Shown here: one piece after another, positions 10,541 to 23,900 of the stretch
How positions within the stretch are numbered: position 1 is the stretch's first letter
Layout of the letters: every line of letters begins with the position of its first letter
From: Atrichornis clamosus
Lineage: Eukaryota > Chordata > Aves > Passeriformes > Menuridae
Reading direction: 5' to 3'
Length of the DNA: 64,000 nt
Assembly: GCA_013400975.1 (NCBI GenBank)
Contig: WBMZ01003304.1
Span: 124,001-188,000, forward strand
The notes under the pieces: generated by a model
What the model was told of the DNA's origin: nothing
Database searches by the model: none
What the model saw: the letters and a program-made list of their open reading frames with translations, nothing else
Program-made: the position numbers and the translations under genes

Positions 10541-13417
10541 TTTTGTTCTCCTTCTTCCCCTCTTTTCTTTTATTTCTTCATTATCCTCTGTAACCAGGAG
10601 CTCCAAATTTGAACAAACTACAGGTTTCATCCGTCTCTTGCAGCGTTAATTTGTGAAAGGGCCAGTGTTTGAGCATGGTGCAATGGGCTGAGAAATCGCT
10701 CTGAGGAGTGGGAACAAAATTTCTTTGCAGGAGGGTGCAGAGTGAGGGGAGACACTGCTTTTTTTGCTCGGCTCAAGAAGGTTCTTTCTTATCCCAAACC
10801 ACATATATCTGTCCTTCCTCTACCTACTTACAGTACAAAATGTCATCTGGAAAAAAAAAATTAGTTATAATGTAGCGGCAAAACTGTTGCCTGGAGAGTG
10901 TGCCTGCTGAGAGCCAGGCGCAATTTGGAAACAGTAATAAGTTTCCCTTGATAGGATTATTTTCACTCTGCTTTAAGGAGGAGAGAGGATGGAGAAGTGT
11001 TTGTTCCTAATGGGAATGCCCTTGAAAGAACAAGTAGATGCAATCAAGGGAAAAATATACATATTCTGCAGTTAAGGTTGTAGTTCTTTTGCAGACTAGA
11101 ATAGATTCTAGTTAAATTAGAAAAGATGTGGATTGTGTGCCTAAGTTCAGTACAGCAGTACCAGCCCTGCAGCAAATGTCAGTATCTCAGCTGTGATGAG
11201 TGGTGTGTGGTGTTTGTGGCATGAGATTATTTTAGGGTGCTTAGTCAATGACTTCATTTATGCAGCAGGAAATGCAAGATGCTTGTACCAAATTCATACT
11301 ATCCTTAATATAAGGAGTATGTTAAGCACCTTTTTCTTTCTTTCCCATTTCTGTCTTTTTGGAAGTAAGACTCCATCAGTGTTTTGGGGATGAAAACAAA
11401 AAAGCATTATCTACACTGCATATTTTACTCTGGATGTTGAAAGTCATCTTTTGGTTTTGCTGCTGACCCTGACAGTGTTGCATCCCTCCGGCCTTAAGGA
11501 AGTTGTATAGAAAGCTATTGTCCATTTGTGGTGGTCTATAACTAAATTAGCTGCAAAGTATAAGGAAATTCTTTTGATGTCCTAAGTTGTACAGTTATAA
11601 TTATGGATTGGGGTTTTTGTGTGTATGGGGTCATTGGAGTAGTTCCTTTTGTTCTTTGGAAATATATCGGGACCAAAGTGTTAGGCTTTGAAAATGGTTT
11701 AGAAGCCATGAAATATCAACTTCTCCCTTCAAAAAGAGTCCAGGTAGATTTGAAGAGAGGTGAAACTGCGGGTGGGAATGGTTCTTCCCCAAGACATGGA
11801 AAGAAAATAAAAAGGAGGAGATACACAAAGTTATTTTTACATGTTTGTTACCTGTTCACATTGTAAATTCCCAGTGCTGTAGCTTTGACACTGTCAGTAT
11901 TGCACTGGGCCTGGTGGTAATGAGTGCTGTAATATTTGTCTTTGCCTTTTTGTCACTGAGTTTGTACCTTCTTTTCTTTAAATAATTCCTGGTGAGAGAG
12001 TCCAGGGCTACATATTCCAAGTTGCCTATTACATTAGTGTGAGTCTGATGTGTAATTTGAGCAAATCAGTAGTAAAAGATTTAAGCCTTTGTCAGTTAGA
12101 ATGACTTCAGCCAGATTTCTAACTAGTTCACCCAAAGAAGTGTTGATCTGTCTTGTACCTTCCTACAGTATATGGAAGGTTTTTTCATAGAAATAAAATA
12201 GAAAGGATCTTGTCCCTGGACTTTGAGGAAGGTGGCAGCAGTACAAGTGTCATCTGAAGGGAGCTGTGCTGGTTATTACAGTCCAAAAGAAAGGCTAGTT
12301 GTGGTTTTCAGACTACTTTGAATTTCTGGCATGAGGCACTAGGTGGCCATATATGATCCATTTTAGGGTTGATTAGCCTGATACACATAAATCTGCTTCT
12401 GCTTTGGATACCTGCTGCAGAAGTGCCAGCCTCTGTGCATTTTGTCCGGTGTGGTAGTGTGGAGTCTCCTGTACCTTCCTGCCACCTGCCAGGCTGGGCT
12501 ATGCTGCAGGCAGCTGATTCTCATCACTCCTCTTTTGGAAGTGAGCATTTGTTCTGTTTTTGCAATGTGTTTTCTTTTAAGTATAGTTTGCCCGACTCTT
12601 ACTTGTTAAATGTGACCATTTTTAGAGTTCTCTCCCTGCCTGTATATATTTCTGCAGGAATTTTAGCTTTTGTATATTAAAAATATTAAAAATAGTGCAA
12701 AGACACATCATCTACTATCAGCATGAGGCTGACCGAAGTAGTGCACATTAAATTGAATATCGCTGGTATATAATGGGCTTGAAGAATGTGATTTTTTTTT
12801 TTTGGTGTTTGTGCCATTTTCTTTCAATTTCAATACAGGCTACAAGAAACAAAGGATAATTTGTAAAAACTGTTTTCAACTAAAGTAAATTTTTGGTCAT
12901 TCAGGGTTTTCTTTTATGGATTTTGTTCCATGTTTGTGGCTTTATTGTTTGTTAATCTGTTGTCTTGACTTTGGCTAGGAAAGAAAATCTTATTACTAGT
13001 TCTAGACTCTTGCTAGGAGAGAAAAGATTTCTAGTTCTGTGTTTGGGCTCAGACTTTTCAACAAATGTGATCATTTTTCAAGGGTGGGGAATTTATGAAG
13101 AACTGCGAGGATAATTACATAATTAAGCTTAAAGAATATTTGTCATTTAAATGAGGACATGTAAATCTGTTGGGTTTGAGCATAATTTCGTGAATTTGGC
13201 ATCTGGACTGCTTGTAACATGCTAAAAGCTGAAAGGACAGACATACCATTGACATCACACAAGCTGGGCAAACTTATTAAAAAAGCCTAAAACCCTACTT
13301 CCTACTACTAATACTTTCCCAATGCAGCAGTATACAGATTTACCAGTGTCAATGAATATTGTTCTGCTAGTATATTTCTTATTTCATGCTTCATTTTCTC
13401 CTCTCCCAGAGCTAGAA
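10541..13417. other. Intron sequence without genes
   Basis: Unremarkable AT-rich intron with short A and T runs. Open frames near 11603 and 12369 (87 and 103 codons) have no recognised domain. Confidence 0.65.
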
Positions 13418-13578
13418 GTGTCATAAAGTGTTTTGCATTCTAAGTACTAGGGATATAGTGTAGAGACAGTATTTGCCATGTTCTAAGAAACAGAAGGCAC
13501 ACAGTGAAATTTAAAGAATTGAATAGACAGTTACACCTCTACCATTTTACAGAGGAAATTGGCAAGAGGTAAACATGT
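13418..13578 (-). mobile_element. Ancient MIR/CORE-SINE-like relic (reverse orientation)
   Basis: A degraded interspersed-repeat relic. TTCTAAGTACTAGGGATA near 13440 and ACCATTTTACAGAGGAAATT near 13541 stand in the order and spacing found in reversed MIR-type SINEs of amniotes, where a CCATTTTACAGATG-type core follows a CTAGG-type upstream part. Similarity is by eye and diffuse, so the family is a tentative call and the borders are approximate. Confidence 0.45.
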
Positions 13579-16500
13579 GGGCATTGGGAAGAAACTGTGT
13601 ATGTATGTTGATGACTTCTTTTTTTTAACCCATGCACCACAGCTGAGAGATGCACTTGCCATAGCCAGGTTTGTACTTAGGCTTTGCATATTAATCTTCA
13701 CAGCAGTTAATGATATTTAGGTTCAGCCTAGCTATCAAGAGGCAGAGAAAGGAAAAAATGCAATAAAGGAGTAGCTCAGCTTCTCTCAAATCGGCTTTAA
13801 TTGAGCTTTTTGTGATGAAAAGCTAATGCTATTTCCTAGAGATGACTAATTTTGTATTTTGGTTGTTAACTGAAGAGATAGGACTGTAGTTAGAGATGGC
13901 TTGCACCAAAATATGGTAGGAGGCATTTGGTTGTTGACTAAAGGTTTTAAATACATGGTTATACTGGAGGGGAAGGAAGAAAAACTGTCTATTTTTGTTA
14001 CAGGTTGTACACTTAGTGGTAACAAATAGGAACACTGTCTGGTGCTAGGCAATTATTTTTAACATGGCTATTTCCTGCCCTAGTTCTTGGAACAGGAAGT
14101 AAACATCTGTATTAGAGAGGATTTGCTATTACCACTGATAATTGCAATGATTCTCTTCTATGAAAGCTACTTAACTCCAACAGCATATTTAACTACGTAT
14201 TTTAACATATTTGTATGGTGTGCATACAAATAAGGTCTATTTTCAGTAGTATTCTATACCTCATTTCTGCATTTATCAGCTGTAATACATTCCAAGTACT
14301 TCTGTATATCATTGAAATGAAAGATTTTACTGCAACTTAAGAATGAACATTTATGCTTCCAGCTTCTTACTTTTTTTTTTTTGCCAAGGTTTCTTAAAGT
14401 GAGGTGAAGAAAAAGGATAGTCCCAGAGACCAGTGGTGTTCAAAATGCCAGTGTCTGAAAATGTTGCCTCATTTTATTCAAGCAGAACAAATGAGAACCA
14501 AAAATGCAGATTGTGTCAGTAAGTCTGCACTTCATGTCTCGCTGAAACAGGGAGCATTACTAGATCTGCTCATGTTACTCTCTCTGATTAGCTCTATCTG
14601 GAAGATGTGAGCTTTCCCTGGTGTTGAGTTAGCGGTATCTGCTTTAGCAGTCACAAAGGAAATGTGAAGATGTTGGACATTTAAGAAGCGTCGTAATGTT
14701 TATTTGTGAATACCTTGTGCTTGGAGCTGGGGAATGTCTCTTCTCACAAGAGTTTCAGTGTAGAAAGTGGCATATTGGCAATAGCGTTCATTTTCTTCTT
14801 ACACTACAAGCTAGAAAATATTTAGCTCCTAAAACACCACTTAAACTTAAGTGTGTTTTCTTTTATTTTACCCCTCCATTTTACAACCTTGGAAGCTCTG
14901 GCAGATTATAGGCTCAAAACAGTCACACAAGAGTGGATCTCTCTCAGTGTAGTGTAAATGGAAGTGACTGTTAGTGAAAAAGCAAAACACAAGAAAATCT
15001 TTGTATCAGTTCCTGCATGGCTGAGTCTGTAGTGAGCTTCAAAGGTCTTGCATCTGAGGAAAGTGATGACATGAAGAAAATTTTCTGTGTGGAAGATCAC
15101 GTAGAGATCAAGAGAATTGGAAACGAAGTCAGCAGAGTAATATTTCTAAAGAAAGCCCTGTATAAGGGAGAAAATAGAAGATAAGTTGGAAGCCATGTCT
15201 AATATTAAAAGTTTTAGGAACAGAAGGCATGAAGGTGAGAGCTCAAGGAGGAACCAGAAAGAACAGTTAAGGCCATAAATACGTGATGATGACTGTAGCA
15301 GGACATGAAGTGAAAGGGAAGCTGGATTTTGTAGAACTGAGTGAGGAGTGGGTCATGAATTTCTGTGTAACCTTCTGGGCAGAGAAGTGTTATATCACTG
15401 ACGAGATGAAACTACATCTAGCACTTACGAAATCCTAGGGCATGTGCTTACACTGGGGGCAGTCCTGCTGTTGCATTTAGCATTTCCCGCAGGGGAGTGT
15501 GCACAGCCCTTTTGATTTGTCACTGATTCCAGTACAGGCTGCGCATCTAAGTGGAACTCTGCATCAACAGGCCTGCTGTAAGCATCAAGCCTCACTGATA
15601 GATCTGTTTCTAGCTCCTCTAGTTGTGAAGAAGGTGGCTCTTTCTCTCCCAATCACTTTGCTGCTGAGTTGTATGGCCTGTGGCTATGTAGACTGAAAAA
15701 ATATTGAAGAAGTCTGAACTTCAGCATTCATCTTTGAGAGGTGACTAAAACTCCTTGTCACTGTCCATCCGTTACAACATGAGAACTTGCACTGAAAATA
15801 AAAATTTGTGTTAAACATAATTCAGGGGCTTATAATAAAACATGTCATGTGGTTAACCTTTAATACAATGTAGCATTTAAAGAATAGTTTGCATCTTTTG
15901 CTGGTAAATTACTACATAAATATTTAGATTAGGTGTGAATAGGAATGTGGCATTATTTATGGATCCATATTTCTCTGGCATTTGAGATGCATGGTTGTTT
16001 TGCTCCTTAATAAATGCAGACATTAAAAGAACAAGCTTACACAAAGTGCTAATTTTAAAGCTTTACAGCTCAGGGGAGAAAAATCTCCCCATGTTTTGTT
16101 AGAACTCCTTGTCGTCTCTTGTTGCAAAATAGAGAGAAATCATTTAAAACACTAGAAGTTGCATTAAACTCCTTTATTTCTGAGACTTGTCATGGAGTGA
16201 CATGTCTCACCTGCTAGTGCAGATTGGTAGCAGAGAGCAACCTGTCAGATCTGAAGATGTTTTGGTGCTGTGTGTTCCTTCTTGCTACAGAGGCAGATAT
16301 GGTGCAGTTACTGCTTTAATTTTTGTCCCTATTTTGCTTCAGTTCTTTCTCATGTTAGTCCTTGGAAGGGGTGGGCAAGAATATATGAAATGTCATACTC
16401 ATGAAAACTGAAAAAAAGAGGGAAGTGGAGGTTCCTTTTTTCCTGGTTTAGCCAGAGAGCAGACTGTTAGGGAGGTTGACCACAGAGTTACAGCACCAGT

Positions 16501-18364
16501 ATGAAGTGCAACAATTCAGAGAATGGTCCTGACAGAATGGCAGTGCAGGCTCCAGAGGAGGAGGCACTCTGGGGTCTGGTGCATGTGGGTTCTCTTACTT
16601 GGGTTGCACAGACTTCTGTGAAGTCCTGTAAATCACATACCTTGTCTGTAGCTCGCCTTCCCCTATATCAGATGTGACCTTTCTTGTGGAGTGAACAGAC
16701 AGGGATGGTGATGTTCAGTGCTTTTGTGCCTTGGACTTGTCTTCTGTTTTGAGCTTCTGTGAGGAAAGTAGCTCTCTAGATTGATGTATTTATTTATTTT
16801 TATATGGTCCTTTTTCTGAAAGCCAGTCGCTTCTAGTCTAGGGTCCTTGCAAGGTGTTCGTATACACTAATCATCCTTTCCTACTTGTTGCCAGGAAATA
16901 GGCATTCCTGTGTAGCTTGGTGTGCAGATTACTTTGATCACGTGTTGGTCTGGAAAATATCCCTGATTTTTCTGATTTTCCTAGGCCCTTATTGTATGAA
17001 ATGTTCAAGTGTTTGATATTTTTTCCCCGTTTCCTTATACTGTATTTGGTTTGATGGCTCAGAAATGCGTTATAACCATGGGAATGTCTTTTACAGGAAG
17101 GCCTGTTCCCTTCCTGAATTGACTAAGCTGTTCTAGGCATCCGCGGTGATGCTGCATTATCAGCAGTGGCTGTATGCATGGAGTCATCTCACCGTGATTC
17201 TGACTGCATTGCAATAAGTAAAGAATTTGCCAAAGAACTATTTGCTTACTCAAATATTAATCCTGTGAGAGGAGGATATCTGAAAGTATCATTTTCTTGC
17301 TGCCAGTAACTGTCTTTATGCAAACTCTCTTTAGCTATTTTTTTCTTCCGACGGGCACTTTAGAGTTTAGATTCAGGAATTCCTGTCTTCAGGAGTAACA
17401 GCCCTCCAGCACTGATATCCTCAAGGCTAACACATAGCAGTGTTTCTCTAAGATGTATGGAGAACTGCAGTGGGAGGAAAAAAAATTCATAGCTTTGGAG
17501 ACAAGGTTTTCTATCTTCCCCACCAGTGCATGAGACTTCTTTGGTCCATACACATCAACTGGATGTCTTGGTATGCTCCATTTAAGAAGCCAAGAAGACC
17601 TCCAGACCACCTATTCTTTAGTGGTCATGTGAGGGTTTAGGGATGAGTGTTCTTTCTTGGAGAAGGTAGTAACTTTCAGAGCCTCATGACTTTTTACCTG
17701 AAAGCATGAAAAATTCCAAAAAGACAAAATTAAATGTGAATGGGTCAGTGTCACTCTGGCCTGTCCTGGCAAAATGCATTTTCTGATGCAAAATTAATCA
17801 GCCAGAGTAAACATCTCTATCTCCAAGAACAGTAGAAAAAAATCCCAGGAGCTGTACGTTTAGCCTCTGGAAGTTGTCTTTGCTATCAGTACTTCCCACT
17901 AGAACCATTCCAGGTAATTCATTTTCTTTCTTTTCAATAAGTATTAGCGATATGATTTGAAGACCTTTTTGTTGCTGTAGAGTAGCTTCAGAAAGCTAAA
18001 GTAAAATGTGAGGGAAAGGGAGTTTTGTAAACCTGCTTTCTAACAGCGTACAAGGGCTACCAATTCTCTTCAGATGACTGGAGAACAGTTATCTTCACTG
18101 TACTTAATATGTACAAATACTTAACAGTATTTAATTTGTTGATTGTAGTATGATGAGAACATAAAACATCTGTACAGCGGTAAAGTTCAGCACTGCAATA
18201 CTGTCGGTGGCCACAAACATGGCAAAGTATAAGGGGCAGGATAAAAAAGTAGTAATTCTTGCCTCCCAAGGTCTCACAGTGTTCAGAAACCTGTGATTAA
18301 AAACTGCAGTCAGAATGTTCTCTGTGTTTGATAACACTGGATGGTTTTGTTGTTTTTAGGCAAC
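13579..18364. other. Intron sequence without genes
   Basis: Nothing recognised beyond short T runs and small TATTT stretches such as the one near 16790. Confidence 0.65.
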
Positions 18365-18409
18365 ATTTGTTCAGGTGAGTCCCTTTCTCATTTGTTTAGG
18401 TGAGTCCCT
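18365..18409. repeat. Tandem duplication, 20-bp unit at 25-bp period
   Basis: ATTTGTTCAGGTGAGTCCCT at 18365-18384 recurs with one mismatch at 18390-18409. Each unit contains AGGTGAGT, a perfect donor consensus, but no acceptor or coding match lies upstream, so I do not call exons. Confidence 0.85.
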
Positions 18410-18423
18410 ATAATAATTTGCAG

Positions 18424-18467
18424 CCTCCTGCAGAGAGCAGTTCCCCAGCTTAGGGGAACTCAGGAGG
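18424..18467. repeat. Composite hairpin (two nested inverted repeats)
   Basis: The inner stem is GTTCCCC (18440-18446) with GGGGAAC (18453-18459) and a 6-base loop. The outer stem is CCTCCTG (18424-18430) with CAGGAGG (18461-18467). The two are separated by 9 bases on the left and one on the right, so the fold has a one-sided bulge. Confidence 0.8.
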
Positions 18468-20807
18468 GCCTGTAAACACCTGGATCTCTTCAGTTGCTGG
18501 ACAACTCTGCATGTTCCCTGTCCTGAGATGCCTGCAAGCTCATAGTAGTTGGTGAAAGAATACGCACCAGTCTGGACCCTTGGTCTACTGAAAACATAAA
18601 AATATATTTTTTTTCCTCCCCTTCATGTAATTTCAAGGTACCTTGTTCTGGTCTGTCCTGGACACAAAGGTTTGTAATCTGGAAAAGTGTTGTGCTGTTC
18701 TTACCATACACTTTCCTTTTCTTCTCTGATGATCCGGATCTGAAGACTTTTAAAATGACTGTTAATTTGAGGAGCTGTGGGTCACTTTACCTACTTCTAC
18801 ATCTCAAATTGGCAGGAGGAAAGGATATTATTCATGAGGTTGGGGAGGTAGAAGGTTCCTGTCTTATAATGTGTGAGTGGTCTGTGTGTGAGGCAACTCA
18901 AATCAAGAAATGAAATCCAGAGTGTTGGCAAAACAAAAGATTTTTATTTTTAATTTCTCTCGATTTTAGACAGCCCTGTTTACCCATCCATGTCTTTAAT
19001 TTTGAGCTGTGAGGCTTATTTTTGAGTACTGTTACTGCAAAAAGAGCCTATCACCAGGAAGAAGAGCAGAACACACCCAGTTTCAGGCAGTACTATTTGA
19101 GACCTGAGTGCTGTAAATGATGTAGAAATGTGCATGTATTAATGAGGGGTATAATAGGTTTGAGTGAAAGTGGAAGATAAGATGTGTTAATCTTGTATAT
19201 TAAATAGTCCTACAACAATGAACCTTATAATGAGGCTGTTACTAAATCTTTTCTTCACTGGCCTCAGTTCAGTGAAACCAGTGCTTCTCAGTTTGGCATG
19301 TTTAAAGCCAGATTTCACAAGAAATGGCCAACTTCCTGAGGCCTTTGTCGTTTTGAAATACTTACCTAATTAGAGATGTGTACAGCACATGGTGGAAAAG
19401 ACCTTTCCAGCACTCTGTCATGGAATACTTTCCTTTTTTTTTGAGTTTGGGGACACTTCCCTTAACATTAGAGTGCTGTTACGGAGTCTGATTTGACCTC
19501 AGCTGTCTCTTGGGGAAAGGAGCACTGCATTTCTCTCATCTACATCGTGCAAACAGATTGTGTTCTAACGAGGTTAGAAAGACTGTCAAAATAGCAATAG
19601 TTTTAAAGGAAAAAAGTAAATTATCTAGAACGATCTGTGATTTTTACATTCAGTGCTGTTCTAGCTATAGCACTGAAGACAGTTCCATAAGAAGGGGAAA
19701 TTTCTTGGCTCATTGGTACTTATTTTTTTTTCTATTTTTGCAGCATTTACAGATTTTCATCTTTCCTTTTGCACCATTTGCCAATAGTCAAATTAAAATC
19801 TGCATGCTCCTGTCTGATTATGTTCTAGTTTAAAAGGAGGAAATAAGAAAGTTAAAATACCCAAGCCGGATGCTGACTGTGGAGCATATAGAGAGGCAAC
19901 CACGTTAGGAAGCAGCAAACAAAAACTTTCCCTAGCAGCCAGATTTCCTTTCCAAATGAGGATTTTCTTATTCTGAGGGTGATGCGAGCTTGGCTGAAGG
20001 AGAGATTGCATTTCTCTGTCAGCATTATTCCTGTATGAGGGTAAGGAAAAGGTTCAGTGAGAGACATCAAATATATAAAATTAAGAGCGATGATTGATTG
20101 TTTCCTGCAAGGAAGCAACAAGACAGACACTGCTGTGTATTCTCAGATGATCCCCATTCTGATAGTAACCAGGACCAAATCTGATTAGCTTAGTTATGAA
20201 GCGAGTTGATGTTTTGTGATCTTACATTCTCATTCCCTGCAAAGCAGACACCTTTTTGATTTACTATGCATGTTCTTTAATTGAGATGGAGGTGCTGTAG
20301 CTCTGTTCTCAGTAAGTTCAGCTTTTACATTCCATTTCTCTTTTGCCTCTTCATCCCCTTTCCTCCACGCATCTGACTTCGAGCTCACATTTATCCTGTT
20401 AAATAACTCCTCTTACTGTGTCTAAACATAAGAGGCTGAGCATCCTTTCTCAGATACCTCAATTCCCACCTTATCTCTCCTCAGGCTTCTGCCAGGAGCT
20501 CCATTGTCAAATTAGAGTAAGGAACATGTCTGTTTTAATATCGAGTAGTACTGAGATGACAAATGGCTTTGTGTAAATGGTAACGGTGGCTTCTGTGAAA
20601 GATTTTTTAATTCTCACAGAGGCCTGCAACTAAAACAGCAGGCGTTTCCAGTGATGGGCATTTTACGTAAAGCCGTGACTGCCTTTGCAGATGGAGGCGA
20701 GTGTAATTTGAGGAAGAACAGTAGCAGGAGGATTGCACGGCGGATTTTCACATTTCAAAGTGATGCTTTAGGTCCCTTTTCTGTAAGGAAATTAACCCTG
20801 AGAATTT
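18468..20807. other. Intron sequence without genes
   Basis: Unique sequence leading to the CpG patch. Frames of about 107 codons near 19510 show no known domain. Confidence 0.6.
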
Positions 20808-20915
20808 GCGCGGGTGCGCCGTGCGGGCCGGGGAGCGGCAGTACCCGCGGCGGGCACACGGTGGCGGCACAGCCCCGCTTTTGGCGCGGCTGGGGCCGGT
20901 CAGTGCCGCTGCCGG
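20808..20915. promoter_or_regulatory. Dense intronic CpG patch (mini CpG island)
   Basis: About 18 CpG dinucleotides lie in roughly 110 bp (for example GCGCGGGTGCGCCGTGCGGG and CCCGCGGCGGGC), in a neighbourhood where CpG is rare. GC content jumps from about 40 percent to about 75 percent and back to AT-rich sequence within a few tens of bases. It is too short for a classical island but could be an alternative promoter, an enhancer or an unmethylated element. No TATA box or initiator could be assigned. Confidence 0.6.
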
Positions 20916-23900
20916 CTCTGCAGATGCACATATGGCACAATATTATCATTTTATGGTTACAATTATGAGCAATTTGATAGAAAATGAAAGCTAAATTATG
21001 CAGTGTTCCTTTTATTTGTTTAATTTTGCGCTCTAAATATGTAAAAGGAAAAATAGCGCTGGTTTTGTGTGGATGGTGATAGGTACAATGCCTTCTTCTG
21101 GCTTCGTGTTCTCACACAGCACAGGTTGTGATTATTTTCTCTCGTACGTGATGAAATGTGTAGAGTTGTTCTCAGGTGCTGGGACTGTTTCGCACAGAAA
21201 TTGTGTATGTCTGAATCTCCAGGCTCCTTTCTTCCATAAAAAATGCATGGTACATTTACTGGCGGGTAGACAAATACATAAGTAACAAGTTCCTTCACAG
21301 TTTCCAGTGGAAGAGGCTGGGTAGCTGTGCCGTTTAAGCAAATGCCAAAGGAAGTCTTTAAATTCTGAAAGTCACTACAGTCGTTGGCAGAGCTCCCCTG
21401 AAAGGAGCAAGTATGTTCTGAACAAACTCTTTCTTGCCAGTGAGGAAAATCTCCTGCCACTGCAGTGCTTAAGCTAAAAGTAAAAATTTTAATGGCGCAT
21501 GCCAGGACCAATATCTTGTTGCAGCGATCTGTGGGGAGTCTGTATTTTGTGTATTCGGGTTCTTAGTTTTCCTCTCATCAGATCCCTTATGTTCGTTATT
21601 ATGAAAATGCATGTTTTTGCCAGTATACGTAGTGGCATAATTTGTCTTTTGTGTGTTATGTTCTTCCTTCCTTTTCAGTGAAAGAAAGTTATTAGCAGAG
21701 CCAGGCCGTAAAATAAATCTTTGTTTTATTTTTTTTTCTTTGCTGGTAAGTATCCTTTTGTTTGTATTAATGAAGATAAGGCTGGAGATGTGCTTTCCAC
21801 TTGGAATAGAAAACGCGAGCTCTGAAATGGTATTTGCATTTATTGATCCAGGCACATCTGCTGGCATACGATGGCATGTGATATTTTTGTCCTTACCCAC
21901 CTTTTAACCAGAGAACATGGCAGATAAGCTGTCCGGTTTGATTGGCATATCCTGTGGAAAGGGTTTTCAATACATGGGATCAAATGCTGTACCCTGAACT
22001 GCTTTTGCATTTTGACAGTATGTTAGAGACTTCTCTGAGTTCGTCTGCTATGCTGGGAATTAGTTTTAGGTTTAAATGCTGTCTTTGCTCTCATCAAATC
22101 ATACTGGCTATCTTTTACTTTAGCCAATTTTAGATGCACTATATTTGTATTGTGCATCTCAATATTTTCCAGAATGTTTTAAGCGAACTTGGGAATTTCA
22201 TCATCTGTGTGAAACAGAGCATTTTAGTAGATGATATAAAACTTAGGCTGTCTATAAAAGAAATTACAAAATTGCAAGTACTAGGATAAATCATACTGGT
22301 GAATTTAACCAGGGTAGGAAATCTTGTATCTTTTATTGCTTTTTTTTCAGGATCAGTTTTAACAATTGCCCTACAGGTGCTATAGGTGGAAATGGAAAGA
22401 TTTATTTTTGAAAACAAATCTTTCAACTGTTTAGGAAACTGCATTTTTTATTTCTGTTCACACTTAATATCACTGAGTCCAGAGACTAGATTTGAATTTG
22501 ATGTTTTAGTGTGCTTTCTGAAAGCTCTAAAGGACTGCCCTGGCTTTGTCCCTAACTTTCTTAACTCAGTAGCTTTTCTTTAGGTAGGTAACCATAACTT
22601 AACTAATTTGTATGCACCATATGCAGTCTCAGCTCACTTCAAAGTGTAATCAAGTCATGAACTAATTACAATACCATATTCCCAAAGAATGTAAATTTAA
22701 TTTCCCTTCAAACAGAATGGGAATGTATTAAGCAATTCCTTTATATGAGAGCTGTGGCATTCAACAACATAATGCTGATGCTTCAAACAGAAGTGAAGTT
22801 CTTAACTTTTGTGGACCTTGTGACCTTTTTCCCCTATGCATCTTCCCTTTTTATTCTTGCATCTTGAGTTAATTTACTGACTGGATAACAACATTAAAAT
22901 ATTCAAGTGTAAATTAAAATGTAACTGTTGGGCTTCAGATTGGAGATCACTCTGTCTTATTGTATGTGACTTGCTTCTTTATAGTGCTATCAGAATTGTG
23001 CTTCCTAAGGCATTTGGATCAGAAGGAAATTGTGTTTTGAATTGAAGGCTCATAAGGTTCAGACTCTCACCAGATGATTTCTTTAATACATCGAAAAGTG
23101 GATGTGCAGAAAGTTCCCTACAGGTTCTTAGCATCACTGTGCCAGGGAGTCCACATAAACTCAGTTATATAAGAACGAGCGAAGTGAAGTTGTTCATAAA
23201 ACATTTTATTACCTTCAGTCTTTCCAGCAACTTCAGAGTTTAGATAATAAACCTTCATAGAAGTTACTAGTCTCTACCCTTTCTCAGAACAATGATTCAC
23301 ACAGAGTCAAACCACTGATTTTATTTCCCTTAATTTTAAAGACAGAAGAAACACGTTAGGGTTGACTTTGATCTGTGCCTGAATGGTCTGATTTCCAAAA
23401 TGCAGTCCTGTTGCTCTTCTGAGATGAGATTGTCAGACTACAGGACTGTATGTATTAAGCACAAGTAGTATTTTAAAATTAAATGTGGGTCAGCTTCCAA
23501 TGAAGTATGTAATTGTTAAATGCTAAAGGAAAGAGCTTAGAATATCTTAGTTTATATTTTAAAGTGTTCCTTTTAGATGTTAATTCATTAATACCGGCAG
23601 TTTATTTTTATTCATATGACTTTTCATATGTAAGTAGTTGAAGCTGCATTATTTTAATCCTTTCTTTGGTTAGGAAGAAAAAAGCCTGCAGGTGGAAATC
23701 AGAATGACATACATATTGCTTCTTTCCCAAAAGGCATGGTATCTTTCTCCTATTGATATGCAAAATATTAAGGCAGAAAATAAACCCCATTGCTTTATGT
23801 GTCAAAATACTGTGAAAAATATATGCTTGGGTGATGCATGAAAAAAAATGTGGGTCCACTTCAAACTGAGCACACTTGTAGTGGAATTTGCCACCAGTCT

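Noticed and set aside
15283..15341. C/D-box snoRNA-like spacing (GTGATGA ... CTGA)
   Set aside because: No terminal stem, no internal C'/D' pair and no recognisable guide sequence.
18369..18408. Duplicated AGGTGAGT as real splice donors
   Set aside because: No coding similarity or acceptor upstream; better explained as a small duplication carrying a chance donor match.
21020..21511. 163-codon minus-strand open frame as a gene
   Set aside because: No protein similarity recognised, no convincing start context. Kept only as an observation beside the CpG patch.
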